DNA of 64,000 nucleotides from Tyto alba (GCF_018691265.1 NW_024881283.1:4189731-4253730), one strand, 5' to 3'. Counted from the first letter of the stretch, positions 1 through 13,019 are shown. The notes: generated by a model not told the origin, from the sequence alone. A program made the numbers and translations.

Positions 1-3000
1 CCTGACCTGCCTGGGAACTGATGCTCTTCAGAGACAAAGGCCTGACTGCTGAGCTGGCTTCCTCGTCCGGAGGGTGCTCACCAGCCAGCAGAAGCAGGGA
101 CACTTACCAGAATTAGATCAGCAAGCGTTGAACGGTGCCAGTAGAGATGTGATGTTTCCAGCGTATGCCATGGGAGGCATTTAATATGGGTCAATGAGTG
201 CTGTACAAAATTGATGAGTGTGTGTCAGGATCGTCATCTGTGCTCCCTTTCATTTCTCCAGGATTTCTCTGGGACCCTGCAGGAATCCCAGCTCTGTGCA
301 GAGGGAAGTCGGGTGTCCTGGGGCTGTTGGCATCATCTGTGTAACCCAACGCTGCACCTGGGATGGAGACACTTGTAAGCCCTGGTTTTTGCATGCAACA
401 TATCAAAAATTTGGGCTCTGCATGTTGCTGAGCTCAAGATGTATTATCGCTGGTTTTTCCTGTTGCAGTGAAAGCCCTGACTAGTGAAAGGGGGAGCTTG
501 AGGCCAAGCAAACAGCGTTCTGCTCCTGGCTGGTCTCCCTCCTGCCTGAGTCCAAGCAAATGACTTCATCCAGAAATCCTCAAGTGCCCCTTTGTGAAAG
601 GGAGCAGCAACCATTACCTGGAGTGTTTGCATTTCTTCCTACATTAGGTTTTACATTTGTCATTTATCCAGCAAGAGCCACATGGGCACATCTGTCATCT
701 CCAGACTATGGTCCTGCTCACCCCAGGATAATCTCAGTTATGCTCTTACAAAGCCTATTTCTGCTCACTGACTCAAAGGGCAGCCTTGCTCCATGTCGAG
801 GTGCCTCCTCTGCCTTTGGCTTTCCAGCCCCAGCTCTTGCGCCAGTGGGTGCAACCCCGGCCCCAGATGCACCCCAGCCGGGTGGTGAGGAAGTCCACGG
901 AGAAGAAGCAATGGACACTCCCACGGCAGGCCTCTGTCTGCAGGAACCTGCCACTCCCATCACCTGGGAGCCTGAAACCCAGATAGGTAGCCATTCAGCT
1001 GTATGCTTATTTCTGGTGGGGCATAAAAATCTCTAAGTAGGATAGAGTCTGACAAAATGTACCTAAAATGCTCTGAGTTAGGGACATGTGGACCACTCAG
1101 GAACAATTTATGATTCACCTTGCCCTGGTCATAGTGGACAATGTGCAGATGCTCCCAGCAACTTGAAAAATTTTACCCTATCTGTATTTTTCAGCCCTTC
1201 ATCCTCCTGTCCCCTCCTCTTTACAGCTCTCTCCACTCACTATATTTGATGCACTAGCTCGCAGCAGGGATTTTGCAGCTTCACTGTAAAGCACCATACA
1301 AAGTCATAGAGCTATGTACAGATTAGCTGAAACAAGACCAGTTGGAGTCCTCATTTAGGTTTTAATTAAGGCAAAAGTACCATTAACTTTAGTAGAAGCT
1401 ACTTGATCAAATACTGCATATAAATGAAGAGGAGCTGAATGAAGATTTGGCCAACAATTAAGAAAACCTCCTTGTAAGCACCATGACAGGGTGCCTTGGA
1501 TGGTATTTATTTTTTGGGAAATATTCTAAAAGTCATCTCCTGTAGCTGTTCACACTCCTTGGTGACAAGGACAGTTCTGCAAAGGCCCCTGTGGCGTATG
1601 ATGGGCTTTTTGCCAGTTGCTACATAACTTGTAAAGGTGCCTTCTTCTTTCCTTGTAAAGGAAACCTGCATCAGGGCTGGGATTGTTTTTCAGTGCCTGG
1701 GCATGCCTGATAAGGAACCAGGGCTCCCCAACTATCAGTGCACATGCAGAAAAATGTCTCCCAGTGTCTGCGAACACAGAAGATAGAAACACCTGCCTAG
1801 GGCAGTTTTCAGCTTTGGATGGAGCCAAAGAAACACTTCAGACCATTGTGAACATGAACATTCCCGGTCTGAGGATGTGTTGTGGAGGTTCTGGCTCCCT
1901 GGGAAAAACACCTTCCCAGAGGACAAAACCACAAAAAAAGTATTAAGCATGCAGATATCTGTACCAACTGGACTAGCAGTCCAACCAGTGCAGAAAACAA
2001 ACCCAAGAGTAGTCAAAGTCCATGGCCCAGAGGAGCCCAAGACTAATCTGTCAGAATGGGCTGTGTCACACTGAACATCTCATTTCCACATGATGAGCCT
2101 GACCAGTAGTACCTTCCCACTTGCTTCAAGAAAACCCCCAAGCAAACACCAGAGATGTGTGGTTTCTTCTGTTCAGGTATTTTGACAGGTTTCAGTCTGT
2201 GTTCCTGTGTGTGTCAAGGCATCACAAGCATCACTTCTGGACCTCAGTGTTAGCAGGAGAAACACTGGCCAAATATTTCTGCACTGTCAAAGCTGCCTCT
2301 GCTCTGTCCTTCCAGAGCAGACTGGAGGTGCAGCAACAAAGCAGCACTTTTTCATCTCTAAATTTTCTGGAAAGCAAAAGAGTCAAGTACATCTCAAACA
2401 CCTCACCCTGCAGAAAGCTTGAGAGCCGTTTAGAAGTTGCATGCCTGGTGTGTCCACAGAACGTGCCCTTCTGGAGGGCACAACTCCTGCTGCTCACCAC
2501 TGCCCTAATAGGCTCAGGGTGGGGAACCAGCTTGGATGGACCTGAGCATCTGCACCATCCCTGTGCTGTGTTGCAAGTGCCATGGCATTTCAGGTAGGTG
2601 CTGCACGGAGTGAATTGGAAAAATGTTACAATAAGGAAATTGCTGCTGAGCTAGAGAAAAGACTCAAGCAAACCTCCACTATGCAGAAATTTGTTAGAAA
2701 TTAGGTTAGAAAAAACTGGACACCAGCTGGACTGAGATGCTGCCTGGCTTGCTGGCACGGACCTCCAGGGACTGTAGCAGGATACAGGACAAAGACAAGT
2801 CATCTGGGCAATGGTACAAAAGAGCTGCAAGCACGTTCTTCCGAAGGCCTTGAAATCCCAGCTTAGATCTCTCACCTGTATTGTTATTAACAGAATGATG
2901 CTATGCCCAGGACACTTGCACCCTTATTGTAAAATAACACCATGCCTCTTACTTGCTCTCTGTGTCTTTTTCAGAGGGATGTGAAAGAACCAGAGTGGGG

Positions 3001-5689
3001 GGACTCCCAAATATTCTTTTATTTGCAGGTCCCGAATGTCAGTAAATTAGTACCACAAATCTCTTAGCCACACTCTGCAGGGCAAGGACTGTTATGATTA
3101 TTTATACCAGGATAACCTCTGCTTAGTGAGATGAATTTAGGGCTAGTTAGACACAGGCTGAAAGGACCATATAAAACATATGCAGAAACAAGGGGATGCT
3201 GAAGAATTCTCTCACCTTCCAAGGCTGTATACAGAGAAAAGAAGTCCTTATCTGCCTGAAGGCTGCTCTCGTTTTGCTGCCTCAAATCAAGTTGCTACTG
3301 TGCTTGTTGACACTTTCAGAAATCAAAAGCAAATACTCTCCAAAACAACCTTCCCAATTATTTACTAAAAGTGTACTCCAGTGCACTGGGAAAACAGAGA
3401 CAAAGTAAAGGGCAAAGAGAGGGGAAGAGTGAGAGGGTTGGGGCTGCCACATGCCTTTTGTTGAGCAAATGTACTTGCCTTTACCCAAATACAGTGAATC
3501 CACTATTACCAGTTTGGAGCTTAACAGGATGCCTTTGGCAAATGAGAACGGGATATTGCCAGGAAAAACTCATGGCCTCATAACAGAGCTAACTGAAATG
3601 CCTAAATGAAATATTTTCAAGGTAAAGAATCAAAAGCCCCATCTGTTTCAGATATTTATATTTCTTTCCATACTTCTGGGATTGAGATAAGAGACAATAA
3701 CCGGAAAATATCCAATTCAGGGCACTGAATGAAGAAATTCCATGACAGATTTCCAACAAAACAAAAAAATCATTCATTCAAAATAAGTGGTGGAAAATTC
3801 CTCATTCTGGCCAGCTCTGCTTTGGGAATTGTTTCTCCCCTGCACTGAGGTAACATACAATTGAGAAATCCCAGAGCTTGCTCAGCTCATCTTTTCCCTC
3901 CATGAAAATGTGCCTGAGTGGCAGGTAAGACAGCAGGGACCTCAGCTACAGAAAATGGGAGGCGAATGTGCTGGAGCTGCACGTTGCCAGGGACTGTCCC
4001 TTACTGCAGCCCTGTCTTCTGAAGAAGTAATCTAAATGTTCGTCAAAGACACCTAATTTCCTTTGGGTGTTTTTAGCCAGTGAACTGAAGAACACAAGAA
4101 AACATCAGATCATAATAAATCCCACATTGTGTCTGGTCACACCTGCAGCCACATTTTGGAGGGAAAGACTTAAAACTGTTTGCTTTAAACAATTTTTAAT
4201 AAAGTTTGGACAGTTTTGTTTTTTTTTTTTTCCCAGAATCAGACATTTCACATCCAAACATCATTCCCCTTTTAATTAAATGAAAAACTGAGTTGATCAA
4301 ACAATTAGAATACTTGGTTTTTAATTTTTCCATTCATACCTTTTGCTCAGTAATTTGTTAGTTTGATTATTGCTTATTTTTAGCTTGATCTTCTGTTGCA
4401 GTTATAGACTGATTTGCATTGGTTAGCCAAGTGGTGGGGTTCTGAGAAAAAGATCCTACTGAAAATAAGGAAAATGTAAAACACAGTAAAAATTCAGAAA
4501 AAAAAAAAAAAGAAAATGGATCAATGAGCCCCATGGAAATACTTAGCTTAGAAACTTATTCAAATATCACTGAAAAAAATCTTTACATTTGTTATTAGAA
4601 GATCATACTGTAATGATACTGAGTTTTGACTGCCGTGTGGCCACTGAAGAGAAGTTTGGCACTGCATCATTTGCAGCCTCGGTAGCTTAGGAGACAGCAG
4701 ATACAAAGCATGTTGATTACTAATGACATCAAGACATTTTGAGGATTTTATCTATGAATATAAAAGGTTTTATTCTATATTATTTTTCTGAATCAACCAG
4801 AAACCCCCCAAGCAAGTGGAAGAGACACAAACAAGCACACAATGCACAGAGTAAATCAAGGACTGAAAACCTGGAGACCTTGTTTCTGCCAGTGACCTTC
4901 ACCAATCCCTTTCTAGATCCTACACTGTATTATTTCTGTCATGGCCAAGTCGGAAGATCCCAGCTCAGTCTACAGCCTTGTTGTGCTGCAGACTGTGTTC
5001 AGTCCTGGTAGGAAGTATCACCTCCCTTCTCCCTCCTAGAGACACAGAAGCTAAATAGAGACAGTGGCTCGCCTCATGTCACCCAGCTCTCCCTGACCAC
5101 ACTCATGTCTCCAAAATGCCTCACCGATGCTCGCCTGCTTGCCTGCCACGGGCTATGTGGATTGTAAATTCCTTGGAGCACATGTTTTCTCACAACAACT
5201 CTGGTAAGCTCTTTGCTGGAGTATTGATTCAATAAGGATCTCCATTGCCTTCTGAGAAACATTCCACTGACTGCTGCAGCTCCAGCTCCTCTTTTATGGC
5301 CAAGAGAACCAGCACAGGATGTCAGGATGCATGGCCCTTTCTACAGAAGAGGTGGTGTCATATCAGCTGGCTTGGTGAGAGCTGAACACAATTTGCTTCT
5401 GAAGTTCACCCCTAGAAAAAGTCATGAGCAATTGTGTGCCACTCTGTGTGGTTCCAGATCAGTCTGACTCAGGAAAATGTTCCCATCCAAGTGATTTGTC
5501 AAAGCAATCATTACTAAAGCATGTGCATATATGCTTTCCTGAATCAGCACTTAGATAAGGGACTGCCAGTATTTATTTGTGGTAAATCATTTTTACAGTT
5601 TCCCTTGCATAAAAAAAGTGTCTTGAAGTCTTCCTAGTTCAGCCTGTTGAATGTAGATGATGTGTTTCTGTCTATTAAATCATATTTAG
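1..5689. other. Gene-poor unique DNA, no gene seen
   Basis: No frame here resembles a known protein, and the longest open frame (560-1036, plus) is overlapped by open frames in other phases and on the other strand, as expected by chance in a locally GC-rich patch. A 13-base T run lies at 4219-4231 and a run of A near 4499-4511. One weak exon-like segment (828-986) is listed separately. Otherwise I see nothing I can support. Confidence 0.6.
828..986 (+). other. Weak candidate exon (splice-like borders)
   Basis: The segment is preceded by a good pyrimidine-rich stretch ending in TTTCCAG (acceptor AG at 826-827) and followed by GGTAG, giving a possible GT donor at 987-988. Its length of 159 bases is a multiple of three. 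The frame that runs open through it from 560 to 1036 would give an Ala/Pro-rich then acidic peptide resembling no family I know; a second frame is open but ends in a stop at 984-986. Borders of this kind occur often by chance, and no neighbouring exon was found. It could equally be chance sequence in a GC-rich patch. Confidence 0.12.
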
Positions 5690-6025
5690 TATTGTCAGAG
5701 CACAGATGAGCTCTAACATGAGCAAGGACCTCCATGTGGTAGGTGCTCTACAGATACATACCACCAGGCTGGTCCTTTCCTCAAATTATTTACAACTGAC
5801 ATATGAAAGAGAGACAACAGATGAATCTGGGCTGTCAAAGAACACAGGGAGCCCAGGATACAGTTCATCTCATTCCAGTGCTCCTTGATTTCTTAGTATA
5901 CCAACAACAAATCTGTGCAGGACTATTTGTCAGCATTGCAGGTAAGGAGGTTTTGGAATGGCAATGGTTTGGGGACCTTACAAGGGTGACTCTACTGGTG
6001 GTTCTAACAAGCAGGAGGGAAGGCC
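5690..6025 (+). mobile_element. Ancient MIR/L2-like amniote repeat relic
   Basis: The order of short blocks matches an old amniote repeat I remember: a 'bounded count' style segment with GTGCTCTACAGATA, then AGAGACAACAGATG, then about 100 bases later CAGCATTGCAGGTAAGGAGG followed by TTTTGGAATGG. This resembles the tail shared by MIR-like CORE-SINEs and related L2 elements in turtles, crocodiles and birds. The copy is heavily diverged with several gaps, so its borders are approximate. It overlaps two short open frames (5706-5888 and 5803-6033), which I therefore do not regard as genes. A profile search with amniote repeat models would settle it. Confidence 0.38.
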
Positions 6026-6814
6026 AATACTGAACCAAAGGTGTCAGTCAAGGTGAGGTGTGAAGTCATGATTGGCTTTTCAGAGCTTATAAAATATGGA
6101 ACAAGGATTCCATCTGAAGCACTCACAGAAATGACTCTGCAGGAGCTGTGATATTTTCCATAAAGTCAGCTTGTGTGCGTGGAGGTGGAGGCAGGTAACT
6201 CCCCAGTAATGAGGGGTAAGTCATGCTGAGGTAATTCCCTTGATGGCTCCCTTCAAAAGTCCTCTTAAAGAAATTTTCAGTTCTTTAAGGTACAGTTGGT
6301 AGAAGTGTGTTTTTCACTCAGGCAGCTTCAGAGTGCAGACTGGAAATGTTTTGGATTTGGCCTGAAGTCAAGGAAGATGACACACAATATTCTTCTTAAA
6401 TACACTAAGCATTAACTCTGCATTCCTCTTAGTCACACTTCAGGTATCCTTTTATTTCCCGGAGCACATCCAGCTAGCAACCTGCTCTTTAATTACATAG
6501 CAAATGTCATACAAACACTGTCCATGCAGTATCTAGGGCAGGTTGTTGCAGGTTACCTGGTAATTATCTTTCAAATTACTGAGTAATTCAAAGATGAATT
6601 ACCGTGTAATTTGCTGCCCGTAGATAGCATGACCAGCACTCAGGGTGGAAGACACCGTCTATTCTTGTCTCACAGATGGACCCAGGCACCTCTCAGTGAA
6701 TGCACACATCTAAAGGAAAACACAGCTGACAAACTCAGCCTTACCCCATGAACAAGAGGTACACTCCTGACCGGGAGCTTCCAGCTCATGACTTGCTTGA
6801 GGATTCCTAACAGT

Positions 6815-6843
6815 GATAATAATAGTATAATAATAATAATAAT
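6815..6843. repeat. Imperfect (TAA)n microsatellite
   Basis: A run of TAA/ATA triplets, interrupted once by GTATAA, spans about 29 bases. It has the usual form of an AT-rich trinucleotide microsatellite and explains the Ile-rich peptide predicted on the minus strand. Confidence 0.8.
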
Positions 6844-8540
6844 GTGGTAGCAATGACTCATGTCCTGCAGGAGCCTTACTAAGGGCCCACTTATGCTAAA
6901 GAAATTCTCTAATTTTTAACCTCCCATCAGCCATTTGTCTCAATGGGAGTGGGATTTGTCTGGATCCCAGCCATATGGGATGGAAATGTTATTCCTCTAT
7001 AGAAAAGTGCTTTGATTTACTTAGAGTCACACATTCATTAGGACTTTCAAGCTAGGTCAAAAACAACTATTGCTCCTTGGCTTCTCCATCCCCCAAACAG
7101 CCTGAGAGAAATCAGCTAATCGCAGACACACATTAGCTCTGACTCTTCTCACTTAATTGCATGGTAGGAGGCATCTCGTAATCTGTACCTTCTGGTCTCT
7201 CCCTTGGGTAGTCACTTTAACTGTAACTTTTAACACCCCTTGTATAAATACAAGAGGGACTTTATTTTATTGCACAAGGAGGGAGGGAAATATTAAGCTC
7301 ATCCTAATGACAGCATCAACACGCATTGAACGGATCGGGAGAGGTTGGCTTGGTCCAGAGTGACATCACCAATCTGAGAAGAGATCAGCTGAACGTGGCA
7401 GGAGCCAAGGGTCTCTCCTGTGCTGCTCCAGGCTGCTTGTGATGTGCATGGAGAGCTCAAGCCAGGCTGGGTGTCTGTTCCCACCTGAAGGTGCTAGAGA
7501 TGTGATGACCTTGGATCCCCAGGTGATGTTCACCTTGGCATTGATTAGGCAGGAAGGTGGGATCGTGCTGCACTTGAAGAGACCAACTTAAAATCCAGTG
7601 GACATCTTCTCACTATGCCCTCATATGTGAGATCCTGTCTCCTTCCACGTCAGGACAGACCGATGCTTCAGTGGTGTCCATGCTGTCTGAACAGATGACA
7701 TGTAATCCAACAGCCTGCCTTGAGCAGCATCCAGGGCTGGATGCTCTGAGGAAAAAGGCAAATGTGACTAATTAGAAATCATCTTCCAGCCTCACTCCTC
7801 AGGATTGCTAAAACATCCTACATCCTCATGTAGCTCCAGAGACTGTTCACAACCAGACAGAAGCTGAACATTTTAGCAAAATGTTAGCTGCTTGTTGCAT
7901 GCTAGACTTCAAACTTTCAGACATGCTCTTCAACTATATCTCCACAAATAATGTCATCCTTTCATACCCATTGAACAGGCTGCTTTCTAACAGAACTGAT
8001 GTCCTGCTGCCCTTGTTCTGCCAGGCAAGTAGAAAGCAGCCAGCTGTTTTTTTCTGTAGCATTTGCTATTTCATGGATACCTCCAAACATACTTGGGTTA
8101 TATTCTTCTAAGTATGGGGGTTGAAGGCTCTCCTTGAACATACAGCTGTTCTCCCTCCAGCTGTGGTGCCTCTGTCAATGTCACCCCTTATTGGACATTT
8201 TCTACATCTGTTTCATTGGTTTAGAGCTGAGATGATTAATGATGAATGGAAGAATGAGGACACACCAGATAACAGCAGCACAGCATTTTCTGGCTCATGT
8301 TCCAGCAGTTTTTAATCAACTGTCACCCTTGATGACTTTTCCTCACTGCTATATGCTGTCTAACTACCTTCACCAATAATTCTGTCTGTCACCATGTATT
8401 CTATTAAAGTAATCACCAGAGTTTTTCTCTGTGATTTCCACTCTAGCTGAGCAAAGTTGATTTACTGGGCTTGATTGTCTTGGTTACTTACTTTGGTTTT
8501 CTCATGGAGAAGAGCCAAACCAGGTACTCATATGGACCTA

Positions 8541-8566
8541 TTTTTTTTTTTTAAAAAAAAAAAAAA
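8541..8566. repeat. T12-A14 homopolymer block
   Basis: Twelve T are followed directly by fourteen A, forming a 24-base self-complementary block. It could form a short hairpin or be read as two abutting homopolymers. No repeat element with a poly-A tail was recognised beside it. Confidence 0.85.
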
Positions 8567-9479
8567 GATACTATGTCATGGGTTTGGAAAGTGGATCTGA
8601 CCTGCTAAAGCCTTTCTTGTCCAAGTAAATGTGTGGATTTACTACCAAAGAGACTATGCAAATGGTAAAGAAAATTTGCAAACAGAAAAATTGCTTCTAC
8701 TGCAGCTATTCTCTCCCTTGGGGGATTGCATTCTAGAGCAAAGAAATTCTGGGGTAGAGATGTCCATGAAAACCATGAACTCCTAGCAACCTTTCAATAA
8801 GTAGGGAGAGAGAATTCAGAGCTGTGAGTTGGATCTGGATCAGGTCATGCCTGGAAGGTGTGGTCTACCTTTCAGTCTACTTTCTTGGGATGAGCTACCT
8901 TTTTGCTCTGTGGTTCTGCTCTGTCTTGGCAGTCCCAACTGGACCAGACTTATTCCGAGTCTTTCACTGTCTCCTTGGTGCTTCTGTAGTGTAAGTCATA
9001 AAAACTCAAGTATTTTATCCTGATGTCCACAGTCTTCGGCTCTGATTCATGACAAAACAAACTTTTTTGAGACACAATGATGTGCTTACTCAAGCTATAT
9101 TTCATGAGAGATCTCTCTCCTATATCTCTGACAGCCAGCCAGAGTGCAGATGCACATTATGCAATATTAATACTAGTAAAGAAAGCCAGATTTCAAATTT
9201 TAGCTATACAACACATGTTGCAGTCATGGCAGAGGGCTTTTAAAAGCATATAAAGCTCATAGATTGCTTTGCCATTTCAGATGAATGCATAGAAAAGTAC
9301 TAACTGTTCTCCAAAATAATCCCCAAGAGAAATATGTCACATCACTACCATCTTTCACAGAAAACAAAGCATCCTGTTGCATGTTAATGTATAAACACAT
9401 GCGAAGAGGAAACATTTTGTTTCAAAAGGTTTCCAGACCAAGGTTCAGCTCTGTGATTTACAGTAATGCTTGACTTGGG

Positions 9480-9800
9480 TTGTTGACCAGATCCTACAGG
9501 ACAAGAAGAAGGGGCACCATTGGGACTGGCAGAGGAGTGGTGTACACCGTAACAGAAAGCGCTTCCTGACCCGTTGGGGATCAAACTGCTGGAGCCTGCT
9601 GTCCCTTGAGGCTGTGCAGGCAGGCAGCGTCAGCAGACTCAGAAAAACATTAGATATACCAAGGGGCAGCAAGTCCATAAACACATATTTAAAGGGACAA
9701 GGCAGGGATGTCCTGTCAGGTATTTCTAATCCAACAGTTACAGTTACTGGGTGAACACAAGGAGAACGGACAGCAGAAAATAGCCACGCACATGTGATGT
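9480..9800 (+). mobile_element. Possible ancient LINE (CR1-clade) tail
   Basis: The stretch contains phrases that recall the 3' portion of old CR1-clade elements in amniotes: a GGAGCCTGCTGTCCCTTGAG block, then AGTCCATAAACACATATTTA, then GGGATGTCCTGTCAGGTAT and a TTACTGGGTGAACACAAGGA segment. The order and spacing fit my memory of an old element, but the divergence is high and I cannot name the subfamily. Overlapping open frames on both strands (94 codons plus, 122 codons minus) are best explained by this relic rather than by a gene. A repeat-model search would confirm or reject it. Confidence 0.28.
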
Positions 9801-11129
9801 CCTTAAAAAACAACTCTATTGCTGCTGCCAGAGACGGAGCCCTGGGAAAGATGGACCATCAGTGTCACCCACTTCTTATTTTATGATTTTTTACATATAA
9901 ATAATTCTACTGAAGTATGGCATAGAAATATTTGCAAAATCAAGACTCAGATGAAGTTCATTAAATCACTTACTCTTCACAACCTCTGTTGGCCCTGCTC
10001 CTATGAATTGTGGGGAAGAAGGGAGCAGACATGACCAGATGTACAATGACTTCGATCAGAACCAGAACTCAAAATGGAAACAGAAGTTAACACAGCAATG
10101 AATCTTTTGTAAGACAGTGTGAATGTCTGGCAGAGCCAAGTACTGAAGTCTGATGTCCCTCAGGACCTTTGAGGCATGTAAAGGAATTAGGACATTTTTT
10201 TTTTCTCCCCTTTGCCTCATAACAGTCCTTTACATCCATGATGGGGCTTCCTCCTTCAGCCTGTGGTTATCCAGCACTTCTGACCATGTGGCCAAGCACC
10301 TATTGAAGACTTTTAGGAAGTATAAATATATTGCACTTCCTTCAACTCTCTAGGCCATGTTGCAGTTTGTTACTGCTTTAAGAATTTAGACAGATTAAAT
10401 AAGTAATATCTGCCTAGAGATGCCATCGCTTTTCCCTGTCATAGGGCTCACTTTAGGTCAGTCATTGCCTCAGCTGTTTTTAATGATCCTAAACTAAGGT
10501 TAGCACATCTCTAATTCCTGGGATTGTTCTCAAGACCTTTTGAAGGATCTATTCATCACTGACTGTGGTTTGACTCTGGGGGCAACACAATGTTGTTTTT
10601 AATGCTACTGTCTATTCAACATAATCTTTAGAAATCGGGAGTCACTTCAGGGGAATTATTTCTTTATCAGTCTTTGGTAAAGACACACACAAAAATGCTT
10701 AGCATCTTTGAAATGCATTTTTTAAGACCAGACTCCCTTGTCTGGAAGCAGGAACTGAGGCTACAGGGAAAGTTTTACCTATAGTAGGGTCTCCATAAGA
10801 TCTTCAGGTCATATCAGGCCCTTCGGTATCAACAGTCTCCTTGACTGTTCACTGCAAATGCCACCTCCACTTTTCTGACCCACCCAATGATCTATTGTGT
10901 CTTGGTCTCTTGGGAGCAATGTGTCTGCATCCCCACTGAGCAGGTTTTTTTCATCAGCCACAATTCCTGGGTTGATTGCCCTCACTCCATGGATGAAAGC
11001 TTTTAAAGAAGTGGTTTTAAAATTCCCAAAGTTCCCATGACTTGTCAATGTCTTCTTTCCTTCTCTCTGCTTATTTCTCACCTCATTCCCCACAGCCTTT
11101 TCTCTTCAGCTTTAGAGTTTACCATTCTT
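9801..11129. other. Unique DNA, no gene seen
   Basis: The sequence is AT-leaning and carries only open frames below 100 codons. The minus-strand frame at 10809-11093 (94 codons) has no motif I recognise. Nothing else is supported. Confidence 0.6.
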
Positions 11130-11625
11130 CCTCTGCTGGGAGATTTCTCTTCTCTCTTTTCTTCTTTTCTTTTTCTTTTTCTTTTTCTTTTTCTTTTTCT
11201 TTTTCTTTTTCTTTTTCTTTTTCTTTTTCTTTTTCTTTTTCTTTTTCTTTTTCTTTTTCTTTTTCTTTTTCTTTTTCTTTTTCTTTTTCTTTTTCTTTTT
11301 CTTTTTCTTTTTCTTTTTCTTTTTCTTTTTCTTTTTCTTTTTTTTCCTTTCTTTTCTTTTTCCCTTCCCTTCCCTCCCCTCCCCTCCCCTCCCCTCCCCA
11401 CTCCTCTTTGTTGTTTTTCCTTTCTCTCTTTCTTTCTTTCTCTCTCTCTTTCTCTCTTTCTCTCTCTCTCTTTTCATTATCTCTTACTGTCTTTCTTTTT
11501 TGTTCTCTTCTTTCTCCCTCTCTTTCTCTCTCTCTCCTCTCTTTCTTTCTTCCTTTCTCCAATTCTTTCTTCTTTATTCTTTTCATTCCTTTCTTCTCTT
11601 TCTCCTCTTTCTCTCTTTCTTACAT
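11130..11625. repeat. 490-bp near-pure pyrimidine tract
   Basis: For almost 500 bases the plus strand is nearly all C and T. It comprises a TC-rich lead-in, a perfect hexamer array (11169-11342, listed separately), a block of CCCTT and CCCCT pentamers (about 11356-11399), then mixed CT, CTTT and CTCTCT repeats to about 11622. Translation gives Phe/Leu/Ser-rich peptides on the plus strand and Lys/Arg/Glu-rich peptides on the minus strand, so the open frames of up to 266 codons here are low-complexity artefacts. Long homopurine-homopyrimidine tracts with mirror symmetry are known to favour triplex (H-DNA) structures. That this one does so is inference. Confidence 0.95.
11169..11342 (+). repeat. 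Perfect (CTTTTT)29 hexanucleotide array
   Basis: C residues occur at exactly six-base intervals from 11169 to 11337 with only T between them, giving 29 consecutive copies without a visible interruption. The array ends where the spacing breaks at 11346-11347 (CC). Lack of interruptions in such a long array suggests recent expansion and likely length polymorphism. Assembly of long low-complexity arrays is error-prone, so the true copy number may differ. Confidence 0.95.
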
Positions 11626-12089
11626 GCCATTTATCTTCAGATTGTCTCTAGTTTTCCCTGAAGGATGGGAGGAATCATTTAATGCACATTTAAAAAAGCA
11701 GTGCATAGCCAAACGGTCAAACTGCCTGTCAAACTGCCAGATGCCCAATGCTACCACCACTGCTCTTCACAGAGTCCCTGCTCTGTGCTCCTTGGGTATG
11801 CCACGGCTGGCCAGACCCCACAGAGCTCCCACATCAGCATAGGAAGGGCCCCAGGAGTCTTGGCCAGCTCTCTTTACCCAGGTCAGCAGAGCAGACACAG
11901 ACAAACAGGTCCTTCTGGAGCTGTGCAGAGCCCAGGAAGAGAGCTGGAAATGCAGTGGCAGGCCAGTGAGTAGCTGCTGACCAGTGTGCAGAGAATGGGA
12001 GCAATGAAACTGCTCGGAAGCAAGCTGACATCATAAAATTTAAAGATTTGAAAGCATGAAATCAGAACAATACATTTCTGATTGTCATT

Positions 12090-12112
12090 GGGGGGGGGGG
12101 GGGGGGGGGGGG
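12090..12112 (+). repeat. Poly-G run, 23 bases
   Basis: Twenty-three consecutive G are followed by CGG. Runs of this length are hypermutable and can fold as intramolecular G-quadruplexes. A second run of 17 G lies at 22839-22855. Confidence 0.95.
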
Positions 12113-13019
12113 CGGAGAATGAGGGAAAGCACCTCCCTTCCCCAAATTAAATCTGTGCCTACTGTCCACTTTTCAAGGAACAGGATAACTGTTTTGCATC
12201 GATAGAAATTTCACCTGGTTTGCCTTCTTCACTCTGTGCTTTCTGGCAGTGTAAATCTCCACACTGATTTCTCCATAACTTCTGTCATATTGAAATCCCT
12301 CCCTGTGGCATCTAGAAAGCAGAGCTCTGGTGAATCTGTGTCATCCTCTACTATGTATAAAGTTGCCATATAGACACCTCCTTTTTTGCCCTGTGCTTTT
12401 CTTTGTCTTATGTAAGTTTTGCCTTGAATATGAAACAGCAATATATTGAATGATAATTAAGATGTTATTGCTGTCCAGAAATATGTGATTGGTCAGGTAT
12501 AGAGTCCTAGTTGGTTTGTCTCACCCATATCAGCAGGAATATTTTATTAAAAGAGTTAAATTACCTTCTGCTGGAATATGTCTATACCTTAGATATTTTC
12601 AATCATGCATGAATTGCCAAGATCTAGGTGGAGAGTAATTTTCTGTTGAAGATCTGTGCATCACAGAAAGTCCCTTATGCCCCTGTAAAACAAAGACCTT
12701 GAAGGGTTTCAGAACCCCTGAGCTCTGGAGCAGAGCCTCAGGCAGAGCCCTTTGCTCCAACCTGGCTCTCCATCTTGCTTTGGTGGAGAACAAAGATGTC
12801 ATCAGCAGTCATGTGTGGAAATGGAGAATTTTTCTGTCCCTGCTGAGGAAGGAATGGTCCTGAGACAATGAAATAAAATCAGCAATTCTCAGTGGTATAT
12901 GTTGCTGCCCACTGCCCCACTGGGTTTACAAGAAAAAACTTCCCCCTGCTTCCATGGAGTGCTCCGCTGTCAGTGGACCTCAAAAAACATTGGAAGAGTT
13001 TGTTGTTTTTTTGTTTTGC

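Larger units (their letters stand above)
6026..9479. other. Unique DNA, no gene seen
   Basis: Only short open frames (up to 76 codons) without recognisable motifs occur. An imperfect (ATA)n microsatellite lies at 6815-6843 and a T12-A14 block at 8541-8566; both are listed separately. Nothing else is supported. Confidence 0.6.

Noticed and set aside
11037..11842. Long open frames of 107-266 codons on both strands
   Set aside because: They are translations of the CT-rich simple repeats (Phe/Leu, Ser/Phe, Lys/Arg/Glu periodic peptides) and not genes.
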